A stretch of DNA of 64,000 nt, from NCBI RefSeq assembly GCF_041200025.1, contig NZ_CP165628.1, forward strand, positions 186,001-250,000, given 5' to 3'. The stretch is from Rouxiella sp. WC2420 (GTDB lineage Bacteria; Pseudomonadota; Gammaproteobacteria; Enterobacterales; Enterobacteriaceae). The notes beneath the pieces are model-generated. The model ran no database searches, was not told the origin of the DNA, and was given only the letters and a program-made list of their open reading frames with translations. Both the position numbers and the translations under genes were made by a program. Positions 48,509-57,165 of this stretch are shown piece by piece (the stretch's first letter is position 1; every line of letters begins with the position of its first letter).

Positions 48509-48814
48509 ATGACAACTGAAATCGACGCCATTCTGGCAAAAAACCTGGCCCCGGCCGACTGCGCCAAAGCTTTGAACGAGTTAGGCAAAGGCTATGCGGA
48601 ACAGCAGGATATCGACACGGCTATCGTCTGTTGGGAAAAAAGCATGGCGTGCTACGGCAAGCCCGGATTCGCTCAGGCACAGCTGATGAAAGCCTACAAT
48701 GCCAAACGACGCGAATGCTCGCAGGCGGGTGACGGCAACGGGCTGGAACTGTACTCAAATAAAATCGATGGCCTGATGCAGCAAAGCAAAGATGCGATCC
48801 GTTACGGCTTTTAA
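48509..48814 (+). CDS. small uncharacterised protein of the PTS operon
   Basis: 101 residues, 17 bp after the EIIC stop with a GCGGAGG ribosome site. It is helical and soluble, with the pattern ALNELGKGYAEQQDIDTAIVCWEKSMACYG suggesting one tetratricopeptide-like repeat and three Cys residues. I do not recognise the family. Operon position and a following terminator make it the last gene of the sugar locus. Confidence 0.75.
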   Translation: MTTEIDAILAKNLAPADCAKALNELGKGYAEQQDIDTAIVCWEKSMACYGKPGFAQAQLMKAYNAKRRECSQAGDGNGLELYSNKIDGLMQQSKDAIRYGF

Positions 48815-48865
48815 GGATTACGTTCCGGAAGATAAGGATTTTTAAGGCTAGTATTAAGGATAAAG

Positions 48866-48897
48866 AAGGCCAGTAACCTCGCGGTGCTGGTCTTTTT
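48866..48897 (+). terminator. terminator of the PTS operon
   Basis: GGCCAG and CTGGTC pair around an inner CC/GG stem, followed by TTTTTCTTT. It lies 52 bp after the last gene. Confidence 0.8.
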
Positions 48898-48961
48898 CTT
48901 TAATCTTTAACAGATAGCTTTTATGATGATGGTTACATTTTGAACGTCACGAGAGGGACCT

Positions 48962-49789
48962 ATGTCAGATAAAACCAACGCAGTAAAACTCATTGCCGTG
49001 GATATGGACGGTACATTTCTTGATGATCAAAAAAAGTACAATAAAACGAAATTTCTTGCCCAGTATCAGCAGTTGAAAGAGCAGGGGATCAAGTTCGTGG
49101 TTGCCAGCGGTAATCAGTACTATCAGTTGAAATCTTTCTTCCCAGAAATTGCCGCCGAGATTGCGTTTGTTGCTGAAAACGGTGCCTATGTCGTTAATGA
49201 GGGCGAGGATTTTTCAGTTGCGGAGCTGAGTGCGGATTCAATAGCGAAAATTCTGCAATTTATTGCCGCGACGCCGGGCCTCAATACCGTGGTGTGCGGC
49301 CAACACAGCGCCTATATCCTGTCGTCGCAGCCGGATGCTTTTTATCAGAAGATGAAAAATTACTACCATCGTCTGAAAAAAATCGACAGTTATCAGGAAA
49401 TCGACGACAAAATCTTTAAATTCGCCACCAATATTGATGACGACCATTTGCAGAATTTTATGACCTCCCTTGATAAAGCGCTGGGTCATATCATCACGCC
49501 AGTATCCAGCGGGCACGGCTCTGCGGACCTGATTATTCCTGGCCGTCATAAAGCTAACGGATTACGGATGCTGCAAAAAATCTGGAACATTGAGGATGCA
49601 CAGGTTGTGACTTTCGGCGACGGCGGCAATGATGTAGAAATGCTCAAACAGGCCGGATTTGGTTTTGCGATGGCTAACGGTATGCCCGTAGCCAAAGCGG
49701 CTGCGAACTATGCCACCGTGTCGAATAATGAAGAAGGAGTATTGAAAATCATCGACAAAGTGTTGGCTCAGGAAGCTCCGTTTAACTGA
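48962..49789 (+). CDS. ybiV: HAD-superfamily sugar phosphatase, YbiV/SupH-like
   Basis: 275 residues of the Cof-type HAD class. Motif I is VDMDGTFLDD, motif II is VVASGNQYYQ, and motif IV is TFGDGGNDVEMLKQA. FVAENGAYV and LIIPGRHKANGLRML match the YbiV group, which dephosphorylates erythrose-4-phosphate, fructose-1-phosphate and other sugar phosphates in vitro. It follows the PTS locus after a terminator and may relieve sugar-phosphate stress; that link is inferred. Confidence 0.9.
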   Translation: MSDKTNAVKLIAVDMDGTFLDDQKKYNKTKFLAQYQQLKEQGIKFVVASGNQYYQLKSFFPEIAAEIAFVAENGAYVVNEGEDFSVAELSADSIAKILQFIAATPGLNTVVCGQHSAYILSSQPDAFYQKMKNYYHRLKKIDSYQEIDDKIFKFATNIDDDHLQNFMTSLDKALGHIITPVSSGHGSADLIIPGRHKANGLRMLQKIWNIEDAQVVTFGDGGNDVEMLKQAGFGFAMANGMPVAKAAANYATVSNNEEGVLKIIDKVLAQEAPFN

Positions 49790-49825
49790 TCCGCCTGAAA
49801 AAGCTTATCGAGCGATTTCTGGAGT

Positions 49826-49972
49826 TTAGTTGTTGCACTGGCTGGTGATGGCGTCTTGCCCGTGCGGGCACACATTGTTGCTGGTCGGGATAATCCTGAA
49901 CAGGGATTCCGCTGCTCCGGAGCCGCACCCGGTAAGTAACAGCAGACTTAACATCAAGATAGTCAGTTTCAT
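49826..49972 (-). CDS. small lipoprotein
   Basis: 48 residues from ATG 49972, with TGGAA upstream. A signal sequence MKLTILMLSLLLLTGC ends in the lipobox LLTGC, followed by Gly-Ser, which favours outer membrane sorting. The mature part of about 33 residues has two Cys (NVCPHGQDAITSQC) that could form a disulphide. The function is unknown. Confidence 0.75.
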   Translation of the reverse strand: MKLTILMLSLLLLTGCGSGAAESLFRIIPTSNNVCPHGQDAITSQCNN

Positions 49973-50132
49973 TAAAATTCCAGTGAAGACACAGGGTGAC
50001 AGCGCACGGGAAGCCCATGCCAATTCAGCATAACCGATATCTTAGCGGTAAAATGTGATTCTTTCGTGTAGTTGTGTTAACGATCCTGTCAATTTGCGGC
50101 CGGGAATTCATTGACCCTGGCCGCGTTTATTT

Positions 50133-51890
50133 TCACCTTGTTGCGTTTTGCGGCTCGGCAGCTTCCAGGACCGCGTTTTTCTGAATGCTGCTTTGGTGAA
50201 TACCTATATATCTCTCGAATTTTGCCGGTTTCAGCATCGACAAATCAACCAGCACCAGCCCGTCAATACAGTTATTGAACGCCGGGTCACAGCCAAAATC
50301 GATAAACTGCACGCCACCAGTTTCACAAAGTTCAGAATACTGCTTATAAAGTGGTGGAATACTGCATCCAAAATTCGCTAACAGGCGTTTGAGACGTTGC
50401 AGGTCCTGTGCGTAATTATCGCCACTGAACTGGGCCAGTACTTCGGGCAATGAGGCAGGATAGGGGCGTCGGGAGGTTGCCAATGGCAGAGTCGGGCCGA
50501 AATAAAGACGATAAAAGGCAATCAGCAGATCGCGCGCTGCGAGCGGCAAACCACCGGAAATCGATACCGGCCCGAAGAGATAACGATACTGCGGATATTT
50601 CGCCAGATAGGCTCCGATGCCCAACCACAGATAATCCAGACCGCGTTTACCCCAGTACGCGGGTTGAATAAAGCTGCGACCAAGCTCGATCCCCTGTTCA
50701 AGAATGGGGTCCATCTGGTGACCATAATTGAACAGACTTTGGCTGTAGATCCCGCTGATATTATTTTTCTCAAGCTGTTCGGCGGTGGGAATGAAGCGAT
50801 AAGCGCCGACAATTTCCAGCGCCTGTGGATCCCAAAGCACCAGGTGATAATAGTCGTCGTCGTAGCTGTCCAAATCACGTCTGCGGCCGCTGCCCTCGGC
50901 CACGGCGCGGAAGGCGATTTCACGCAGCCTGCCAAGTTCGCGCAGGATCGGCACGTAATCTTCTCCGTTGCGGCGATAAAGGTAAATCTGTTTGCCGTCG
51001 GGGGTTTGGCCGAGCAGCTCGGTGGCTTCCAGCGCATGCTTGAGCACGGCGCGATCTTCCGCGCGAGCAATCGCCGATTCGGTGCGAAACAGCCCGCTTT
51101 TACCCTGCCCGAGACGATAAACATGTTTGCGGAAACGCGCCGCCAGATCCTTGGCTCGCGAGTGGCCGTCATGCCAGCTGTCGTAGGGAATACGCGCGCC
51201 AATCTGCAATTTTAAGGTGCTGCCGCGATGGCCGAACATCTCATGCACCAGCAGCAGAGACGAAATTGGTTTGTAAATCATCGAGCTAAGATAAAATAAC
51301 GCGCTGTTGTTACCGCTAATATGCACCGGCACAATGGCGGCGCGGGTTCTGGCCGCCAGTTTGATAAAGCCGGTATGCCAGCGACCGTCGCGCACGCCCT
51401 TGGAGGTAATGCGAGACACCTCTCCGGCAGGGAAAATAATCAATACGCCCTGATTTTCAAGGTGTTCCTGCATCATTGAAACCTGAGCGCGCGCGGTACG
51501 GTGACTCATATTATCGACCGGGATCATCAGGCTGCTCAGCGATTCAATCTGCGAAAGCAGGCGGTTGGCCATCACTTTTACGTCTGAGCGAACCGAGGCG
51601 ACAGCGCTGAGCAGGGCCAGCCCTTCAAGGGTGCCAATAGGATGGTTGGCGACAATTACCACTGGGCCATAGCTGGGGATTTGTTCGAGGCAGCGATCGG
51701 AGAGTTCACAACGGATTTGAAAGTAGTCGAGGATCTGCTCGACCATATCAACGCCTTTTAAGTGGCGGTTGTTGTCGGCGAGCTGCTGAAATTCTTTCTC
51801 GCGGAACAGCTGTTTCAACAGATTGAGCTGCCAGGAAGGGGTTTTACGTCTCGGTGCCAGATCCTGAAGTACGTTGTCCATGCTGAACAT
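50133..51890 (-). CDS. olsF: bifunctional ornithine lipid synthase OlsF-like
   Basis: 585 residues, with GGAGG seven bases before ATG 51890. The N-terminal half is an OlsA-type PlsC-like O-acyltransferase (ANHPIGTLEGLALL and FPAGEVSRITSKG). The C-terminal half is an OlsB-like GNAT N-acyltransferase that starts at YLYRRNGEDYVPILRELGRLREI and runs to YDDDYYHLVLWDP and GRSFIQPAYWGKRGLDYLWLGI. One protein thus makes N-acylornithine and then the complete phosphorus-free ornithine lipid, as in Serratia OlsF. Conditions of expression are unclear; no Pho box was identified. Confidence 0.88.
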   Translation of the reverse strand: MFSMDNVLQDLAPRRKTPSWQLNLLKQLFREKEFQQLADNNRHLKGVDMVEQILDYFQIRCELSDRCLEQIPSYGPVVIVANHPIGTLEGLALLSAVASVRSDVKVMANRLLSQIESLSSLMIPVDNMSHRTARAQVSMMQEHLENQGVLIIFPAGEVSRITSKGVRDGRWHTGFIKLAARTRAAIVPVHISGNNSALFYLSSMIYKPISSLLLVHEMFGHRGSTLKLQIGARIPYDSWHDGHSRAKDLAARFRKHVYRLGQGKSGLFRTESAIARAEDRAVLKHALEATELLGQTPDGKQIYLYRRNGEDYVPILRELGRLREIAFRAVAEGSGRRRDLDSYDDDYYHLVLWDPQALEIVGAYRFIPTAEQLEKNNISGIYSQSLFNYGHQMDPILEQGIELGRSFIQPAYWGKRGLDYLWLGIGAYLAKYPQYRYLFGPVSISGGLPLAARDLLIAFYRLYFGPTLPLATSRRPYPASLPEVLAQFSGDNYAQDLQRLKRLLANFGCSIPPLYKQYSELCETGGVQFIDFGCDPAFNNCIDGLVLVDLSMLKPAKFERYIGIHQSSIQKNAVLEAAEPQNATR

Positions 51891-51975
51891 AGAATGTCCT
51901 CCGGTTGAATTAATTTTACCTTAGGACATAACAATGACGTTTCTATTTCAGGCCTGTGACGGTATCGGGAATTCG

Positions 51976-52884
51976 TCAGCGAGTGGAGTAAATTTTAGCG
52001 AAACCGGCGAAATTTTTCAGGTGTTCAATCCACCATTTTGCCGCGTTGCCGCTGGCATTCTCATTCCACGCCAGATAAGCCATGTCCTGATAACATTCGG
52101 CATCCAGTACTTTCTCAACCAATTTGCCGGATTGTAGATAGGGTTCGGCCATATAACGAGGAAGGTAACCGCAGCCAAGTCCTGCGAGCTGCGCGTTGAG
52201 CTTGCCGTTAAAATCAGCCACCGTTAATAGTTTTTGGCGGTCTAAAATACGCAAGTCTGCGCCAGTGCTATGCTTTGAAGAATCTTGTATCACCACGGCG
52301 CGATACTGGCGTATTTTCTCTCTTTCCAGCGGCTCCGGGACCTCTGCGAGAGGGTGCCTGGGCGAGATGGCGAAGGCGTATTCCAGCCAGCCCAGCGGAG
52401 TACAGCCGATGCCGCCGCGAGTTACCGGTTCGCGCACCGCGCCAATAATAATGTCGGCGCGATGATACAACAGCGCCTCCCAGGTTCCAGCCAGTACTTC
52501 GTGGGTGAAATGCAGCTGAGTATGCTGATGCTGCTCGTAAAACAGTTCAATCAATGGATTCAAAATGGACAGCGGAACGGAAGCATCGAGCGCCAGCGTC
52601 AGATTACTTTCCCAGCCACTTTCGACGTATTGCGCCTCTTGTTCCAACTCGCTCACTGCCTGAAGCAAAACTCGACCTTTATCCAGCATCAGTTTTCCTG
52701 TGCTGGTAAAAGTGGCGCGATGCCCGGAGCGGTCGAGCAGTTTAATGTTTAAATCGCTTTCCATTTTTTGAATCGTATAGCTCAGGGCGGATGGCGTTTT
52801 AAACAAAGTGGCCGCCGCCGCCGCAAACGAGCCATGGCGTTCCAGCGCGTCCAGTATTAGCAGGGCTTCAAGGCTTAATTTCAT
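51976..52884 (-). CDS. LysR-family transcriptional regulator
   Basis: 302 residues from ATG 52884 (MKLSLEALLILDALERHGSF). The helix-turn-helix FAAAAATLFKTPSALSYTIQKMESDLNI and effector domain are complete; the type resembles AllS/YhaJ regulators. It is divergent from the monooxygenase-fold protein and amidohydrolase genes, 123 bp apart, and likely controls them. The ligand is unknown. Confidence 0.9.
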   Translation of the reverse strand: MKLSLEALLILDALERHGSFAAAAATLFKTPSALSYTIQKMESDLNIKLLDRSGHRATFTSTGKLMLDKGRVLLQAVSELEQEAQYVESGWESNLTLALDASVPLSILNPLIELFYEQHQHTQLHFTHEVLAGTWEALLYHRADIIIGAVREPVTRGGIGCTPLGWLEYAFAISPRHPLAEVPEPLEREKIRQYRAVVIQDSSKHSTGADLRILDRQKLLTVADFNGKLNAQLAGLGCGYLPRYMAEPYLQSGKLVEKVLDAECYQDMAYLAWNENASGNAAKWWIEHLKNFAGFAKIYSTR

Positions 52885-53007
52885 TTGCGGTTCCCCAAAA
52901 ATATTCAACAACATCTCAAAAACTTTAAGCTATCAGTAACCCGAGGATTTGCCTATTGTTTCAACAACAGCTTTAAGGCCGATAACCCGTCTCTGAGGGA
53001 AAATAAC

Positions 53008-53583
53008 GTGGATTATTCAGCACAAAAAAATCACGTCACGCTGGTCATCACCCATAACCTTTTGCCCGGTAAAACTCAGGCATACGAGGCCTGGCTTGAT
53101 GAAGTCATGCCGGTGGCAGCAAGTTTTAGCGGCCATCTTGGCGTTAATGTTATTCGTCCAAATACAGGGGAAACGTCGTATACCATTCTGGTGAGATTCG
53201 ACAGTCTGGACAGTCTCTACGCCTGGATTAATTCCCCGCAGCGCAAGGCATTGGTGGAGAAGGCTAGCGGACTTCTGGATCACGGCAATCGTGAGGATCG
53301 CGGCGATCGTCTCGAGATCCGTCCCGGTGCTGCCTTCTGGTTTACGCCGGAGGTCAAAAAGGGCCGCTCGCCGGCCAAGTGGAAACAGTATCTGGTCACG
53401 CTGGGGGTGATTTTTCCCTCGACAAATTTTGTTCCGTGGTTTTGGGGAATGGTTTTACCGATCGCCAAAGGAACGCTATGGGGGCATCTGTTGAACGATG
53501 CCAGTGTTGTGGCGCTGGTGGTGTTCTTCTGGATGCCGCAGGTCACGCGAATACTGAAAAATTGGCTGATCCCGAAAGGGTGA
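53008..53583 (+). CDS. antibiotic-biosynthesis-monooxygenase-fold protein with C-terminal membrane helices
   Basis: 191 residues from GTG 53008, with GAGGG ten bases upstream. The N-terminal dimeric ferredoxin-like domain (VTLVITHNLLPGKTQAYEAWLDEVMPVAASFSGHLG..., SYTILVRFDSLDSLYAWINSPQR) is of the ABM type. After residue about 120 come two hydrophobic helices (LVTLGVIFPSTNFVPWFW and ASVVALVVFFWMPQV). The fusion resembles uncharacterised membrane-linked ABM proteins. Lying 19 bp before the amidohydrolase gene, it likely acts in the same pathway. Confidence 0.82.
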   Translation: MDYSAQKNHVTLVITHNLLPGKTQAYEAWLDEVMPVAASFSGHLGVNVIRPNTGETSYTILVRFDSLDSLYAWINSPQRKALVEKASGLLDHGNREDRGDRLEIRPGAAFWFTPEVKKGRSPAKWKQYLVTLGVIFPSTNFVPWFWGMVLPIAKGTLWGHLLNDASVVALVVFFWMPQVTRILKNWLIPKG

Positions 53584-53602
53584 CAGGGTTTGGAGATAGA
53601 CG

Positions 53603-55474
53603 ATGAATAATAATGCTTCGCTTATTTTTACCAACGGCAAGTTTCATACGGTTGATCGAGAAAATCCTCTGGCAGACGCCGTGGCGATCAAAGACGGCAA
53701 ATTTTTGGCGGTAGGCAGTGCGGCAGAAGTGATGCGCTTTGCCGGTCCGGAAACCAAAATCGTTGATTTAAAAGGACACACTGGAATTCCTGGCCTCAAC
53801 GACTCACACCTGCATTTAATTCGCGGCGGTCTGAATTACAACCTCGAACTGCGCTGGGAAGGGGTGCCGTCGTTGGCCGATGCGTTGCGTATGCTGAAAG
53901 AGCAGGCGCTGAGAACGCCGTCGCCACAGTGGGTTCGCGTGGTGGGCGGTTGGACCGAATTTCAGTTTGCCGAGCGCCGCATGCCAACGCTCGACGAAAT
54001 TAACGCCGCCGCTCCCGATACGCCGGTATTTATTCTCCATCTTTACGATCGCGCCTTGTTAAACCGCGCGGCGCTTAAAGTCGTGGGCTATACCCGCGAT
54101 ACGCCAAATCCTCCGGGCGGTGAAATTCAGCGCGACAGCAACGGCAATCCTACCGGTATGCTGATTGCCCGCCCAAATGCGATGATCCTTTATGCCACGC
54201 TGGCTAAAGGGCCAAAGTTGCCGTTGGAGCAACAGGTTAATTCCACCCGTCAGTTTATGCGCGAGCTTAACCGCTTGGGGCTGACCAGTGCGATTGACGC
54301 AGGCGGCGGTTTCCAAAATTATCCTGAAGATTACCAGGTGATCTCGGAGCTGCATGAGAAAAAACAGCTGACACTGCGCATTGCCTACAACCTGTTTACT
54401 CAGCGTCCCGGCCATGAGGTTGAGGATTTTGAACGCTGGACCGATATGCTCAAGCCGGGACAAGGTACGGATTTTTATCGCCACAATGGGGCTGGCGAGA
54501 TGCTGGTATTTTCCGCCGCGGATTTTGAGGATTTTCTTGAGCCGCGCCCCGATTTGGCGCCGGGCATGGAAGACGAGCTGGAGCGCGTGGTGCGTCATCT
54601 AGTGGAGCAGCGCTGGCCGTTTCGCCTGCACGCCACTTATAACGAATCGATTAGCCGCATGCTCGACGTGTTCGAAAAGGTCAATAAAGACATTCCGTTC
54701 AATGGCCTGCACTGGTTCTTTGACCACGCAGAAACTATTACCGAGACCAATATCGAGCGCGTGAAGGCATTGGGTGGCGGCATTGCGGTACAGCATCGCA
54801 TGGCGTTTCAGGGCGAATATTTTGCCGATCGCTACGGCATCGAGGCGACCAAACACACGCCTCCGGTGGCGAAAATGCTGGCCGCAGAGCTGCCGGTCGG
54901 ATTAGGCACCGATGCTACGCGTGTCGCTAGCTATAACCCTTGGACCGCCCTGTACTGGCTGGTGTCTGGCCGAACTGTGGGCGGCATGGCAATGTACGAT
55001 GATAGCGCTCGGCTGGATCGCGAAACGGCGTTGATGCTCTGGACTCAGGGCAGCGCCTGGTTCTCAACCGAGCAGGGCAAAAAAGGGCAGATCAAAATTG
55101 GGCAACTGGCGGATCTGGTCATCCTGTCGAAAGATTATTTCAGCGTGCGCGAAGAAGAGATCAAGGGGATTGAATCGGTGTTGACGGTAGTAGATGGCAA
55201 CATCGTTTACGCGGCCGGAGGATTTTCACCGCTGGCGCCGCCGTCGATTCCGGTATTGCCCGACTGGTCGCCAGTGGTCAAGGTGCCGGGCCATTATCGC
55301 TCGGCTCCACCAGAGGCAGCGACCCGCGTGGGGGCGCAGCAGCAGGTGCATCAGTGTAGCGGCCCGTGCGGTGTTCACGTTCATCAGCATGATATCTCAC
55401 GGCGCTCCGACGTGCCGGTGTCGGATAATAATGCCTTCTGGGGCGCGCTCGGCTGTTCGTGCTTTGCTTTCTAA
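53603..55474 (+). CDS. amidohydrolase, YtcJ-like, with Cys/His-rich tail
   Basis: 623 residues of amidohydrolase family 3. The metal site begins GIPGLNDSHLHLIRGG; later ligands are RLHATYNESISRM, FDHAETITETNIERVKALGGGIAVQHRMAFQ and GLGTDATRVASYNPW. The end of the barrel is followed by a tail with QCSGPCGVHVHQHD and GCSCFAF, rich in Cys and His and perhaps metal-binding. Family members hydrolyse N-acyl or N-substituted compounds. The substrate is unknown; it pairs with the preceding membrane protein. Confidence 0.87.
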   Translation: MNNNASLIFTNGKFHTVDRENPLADAVAIKDGKFLAVGSAAEVMRFAGPETKIVDLKGHTGIPGLNDSHLHLIRGGLNYNLELRWEGVPSLADALRMLKEQALRTPSPQWVRVVGGWTEFQFAERRMPTLDEINAAAPDTPVFILHLYDRALLNRAALKVVGYTRDTPNPPGGEIQRDSNGNPTGMLIARPNAMILYATLAKGPKLPLEQQVNSTRQFMRELNRLGLTSAIDAGGGFQNYPEDYQVISELHEKKQLTLRIAYNLFTQRPGHEVEDFERWTDMLKPGQGTDFYRHNGAGEMLVFSAADFEDFLEPRPDLAPGMEDELERVVRHLVEQRWPFRLHATYNESISRMLDVFEKVNKDIPFNGLHWFFDHAETITETNIERVKALGGGIAVQHRMAFQGEYFADRYGIEATKHTPPVAKMLAAELPVGLGTDATRVASYNPWTALYWLVSGRTVGGMAMYDDSARLDRETALMLWTQGSAWFSTEQGKKGQIKIGQLADLVILSKDYFSVREEEIKGIESVLTVVDGNIVYAAGGFSPLAPPSIPVLPDWSPVVKVPGHYRSAPPEAATRVGAQQQVHQCSGPCGVHVHQHDISRRSDVPVSDNNAFWGALGCSCFAF

Positions 55475-55570
55475 AGCTGGAAACTTTATTCCCCCGCATT
55501 TCGGCGGGGGATGTTGACCATCAGTTTAATACTGTATTATCAACCGGACGAGACAAAACCGGGAATAACC

Positions 55571-56206
55571 ATGAGCAGTGCCAACGCGTTTCAGCCAACG
55601 AATTATCAAATAATCGCTGACAGTATTGCGACGCTTCTTTTCCCGCATGCCGAGGTCGTCTTGCATGACCTGAAAACCCAGCAAGTGGTGCATATCGCCA
55701 ACAACCTTTCCAAACGCAAGATTGGCGACGATTCTGCTCTCGACGAATTGCCCGGCGACTCCCTCGCGACACAAAGTATCGGTCCTTACGAAAAGCTCAA
55801 TTGGGACGGGCAACGCCTGCGTTCAATCACCAGCGTGCTGCGCGATGCTCAGGGGCGCGCGGTAATGGCGCTGTGCATCAATCTGAATTATACGGTGCTG
55901 GAGCAGGCGCGCGACGCGTTGAATCTGTTTTTCCAGGCAAGCCGAATTATGCCGCAGCCGGAAGCGCTGTTTCGCGACGACTGGCAGGAACGGATCAATA
56001 CTTTCCTGCACGCCTGGTTGAATAAAAATAATCTCGCGCTTAACAGTCTGCGCCGCGAAGACAAGCGCCAGCTGGTTGAGGCGCTGTATCAAGAGCGTGC
56101 TTTTGATGGACGCAGCGCCTACGATTATGTGGCCAGCGTGCTGTCGATGGGCAGGGCCACGGTCTATAAATATGTCAAGGCACTGCGAGAAGAATCAACC
56201 AGTTAG
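55571..56206 (+). CDS. YheO/DauR-like PAS and helix-turn-helix regulator
   Basis: 211 residues from ATG 55571, GGGAATAACC upstream. A YheO-type PAS domain (YQIIADSIATLLFPHAEVVLHDLKTQQVVHIANNLSKRKIGDDS) is followed by a C-terminal helix-turn-helix (ASVLSMGRATVYKYVKAL). DauR, a relative, represses D-arginine catabolism. It ends in a 4-bp overlap with the convergent ornithine cyclodeaminase-like gene. Its target is probably the gene pair that follows. Confidence 0.88.
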   Translation: MSSANAFQPTNYQIIADSIATLLFPHAEVVLHDLKTQQVVHIANNLSKRKIGDDSALDELPGDSLATQSIGPYEKLNWDGQRLRSITSVLRDAQGRAVMALCINLNYTVLEQARDALNLFFQASRIMPQPEALFRDDWQERINTFLHAWLNKNNLALNSLRREDKRQLVEALYQERAFDGRSAYDYVASVLSMGRATVYKYVKALREESTS

Positions 56207-57165
56207 AGGCCAGGTAAAGCTTCTGCGCAGGCCTGCATGGCGTAGGCCGAAATCTGTGCGTCCTGCACTGCGACACCGGTTAAATCTGCGACGGTGATTT
56301 GCCGATCATTTTCTCGTCCTTTAGCGCGGCCTGCCAGTAACAACCCTAATTCCACCAACTGTTCTGCCTTGATCAATCCCTGATTTAGAGCATGAGAAAT
56401 CTCGCCGTATTCGCTGCACTGTTTGACTGAATCGACAACGATAACCTCGGCACGAGCGACCAGTTTAGCGTCGAGTTCCTGCTTGCCACCGCCGTCGGCA
56501 CCCACGGCTGTGATATGAGTACCGGGCTTGATCCATTCGCTTTGCAGGAGTGCCTCACGAGAGGGCGTGGCGGTGACAATCAGGTTGGCGTTTTGCGCGA
56601 CCTGCTGGCAGTCCTGTGTGGTGGTGACCTCAAACCCCAATGAGGTGGCAAAATCGCGATAGGCATCGAGGGCTGCCAAATTGCGGCCCCACACGGTCAC
56701 GCGACGGCAACAAGTAAGGGATTGCAGCTGCTCTAGCTGCATGCGAGCCTGTACGCCAGTGCCGATAATGCCAATTCCGGTCACTAAGGACGGAGCCAAC
56801 GCTTTGGCCGCTATTTGGCCTGCCAGCGCGGTGCGAATACACGTCAGCCAGCCTTCGTCCTGCAATAATACCAGCGGCTGGCCAGTGAGCGCAGAAATCA
56901 CCAGCATCAGGCCGTCATTGCTGGGCAAGCCCCTGGCCGGATTATCATAAAAACCAGTAGAGATTTTCACCGTAAATGAGTCACTGCCTGCAACCCACGC
57001 CGATTTTATACAGCAATCTCCGTTGGCCTGATCGAAGAGAAAATTCTGTACCGGCGGCACCTGTACTCGCCCTTGTGAATAGGCAATAAAGCCTTCGGTA
57101 ATGCGCTGTGCGGCGATCTTCATATCTATCGCGCCCACGATTTGCATTTGGTCGTATATCTTCAT
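56203..57165 (-). CDS. ornithine cyclodeaminase / mu-crystallin family protein
   Basis: 320 residues from ATG 57165 with GAGG upstream. NAD(P) binding shows in GIGIIGTGVQARMQLEQLQS, and substrate residues in the SAWVAGSDSFTVKISTGFYDNPARGLPSNDGLMLV region. Members make proline from ornithine, reduce imines such as those in D-arginine breakdown (DauB), or act in hydroxyectoine use (EutC). It overlaps the dehydratase by 4 bp (ATGA), so both are co-translated. Confidence 0.9.
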   Translation of the reverse strand: MKIYDQMQIVGAIDMKIAAQRITEGFIAYSQGRVQVPPVQNFLFDQANGDCCIKSAWVAGSDSFTVKISTGFYDNPARGLPSNDGLMLVISALTGQPLVLLQDEGWLTCIRTALAGQIAAKALAPSLVTGIGIIGTGVQARMQLEQLQSLTCCRRVTVWGRNLAALDAYRDFATSLGFEVTTTQDCQQVAQNANLIVTATPSREALLQSEWIKPGTHITAVGADGGGKQELDAKLVARAEVIVVDSVKQCSEYGEISHALNQGLIKAEQLVELGLLLAGRAKGRENDRQITVADLTGVAVQDAQISAYAMQACAEALPGL

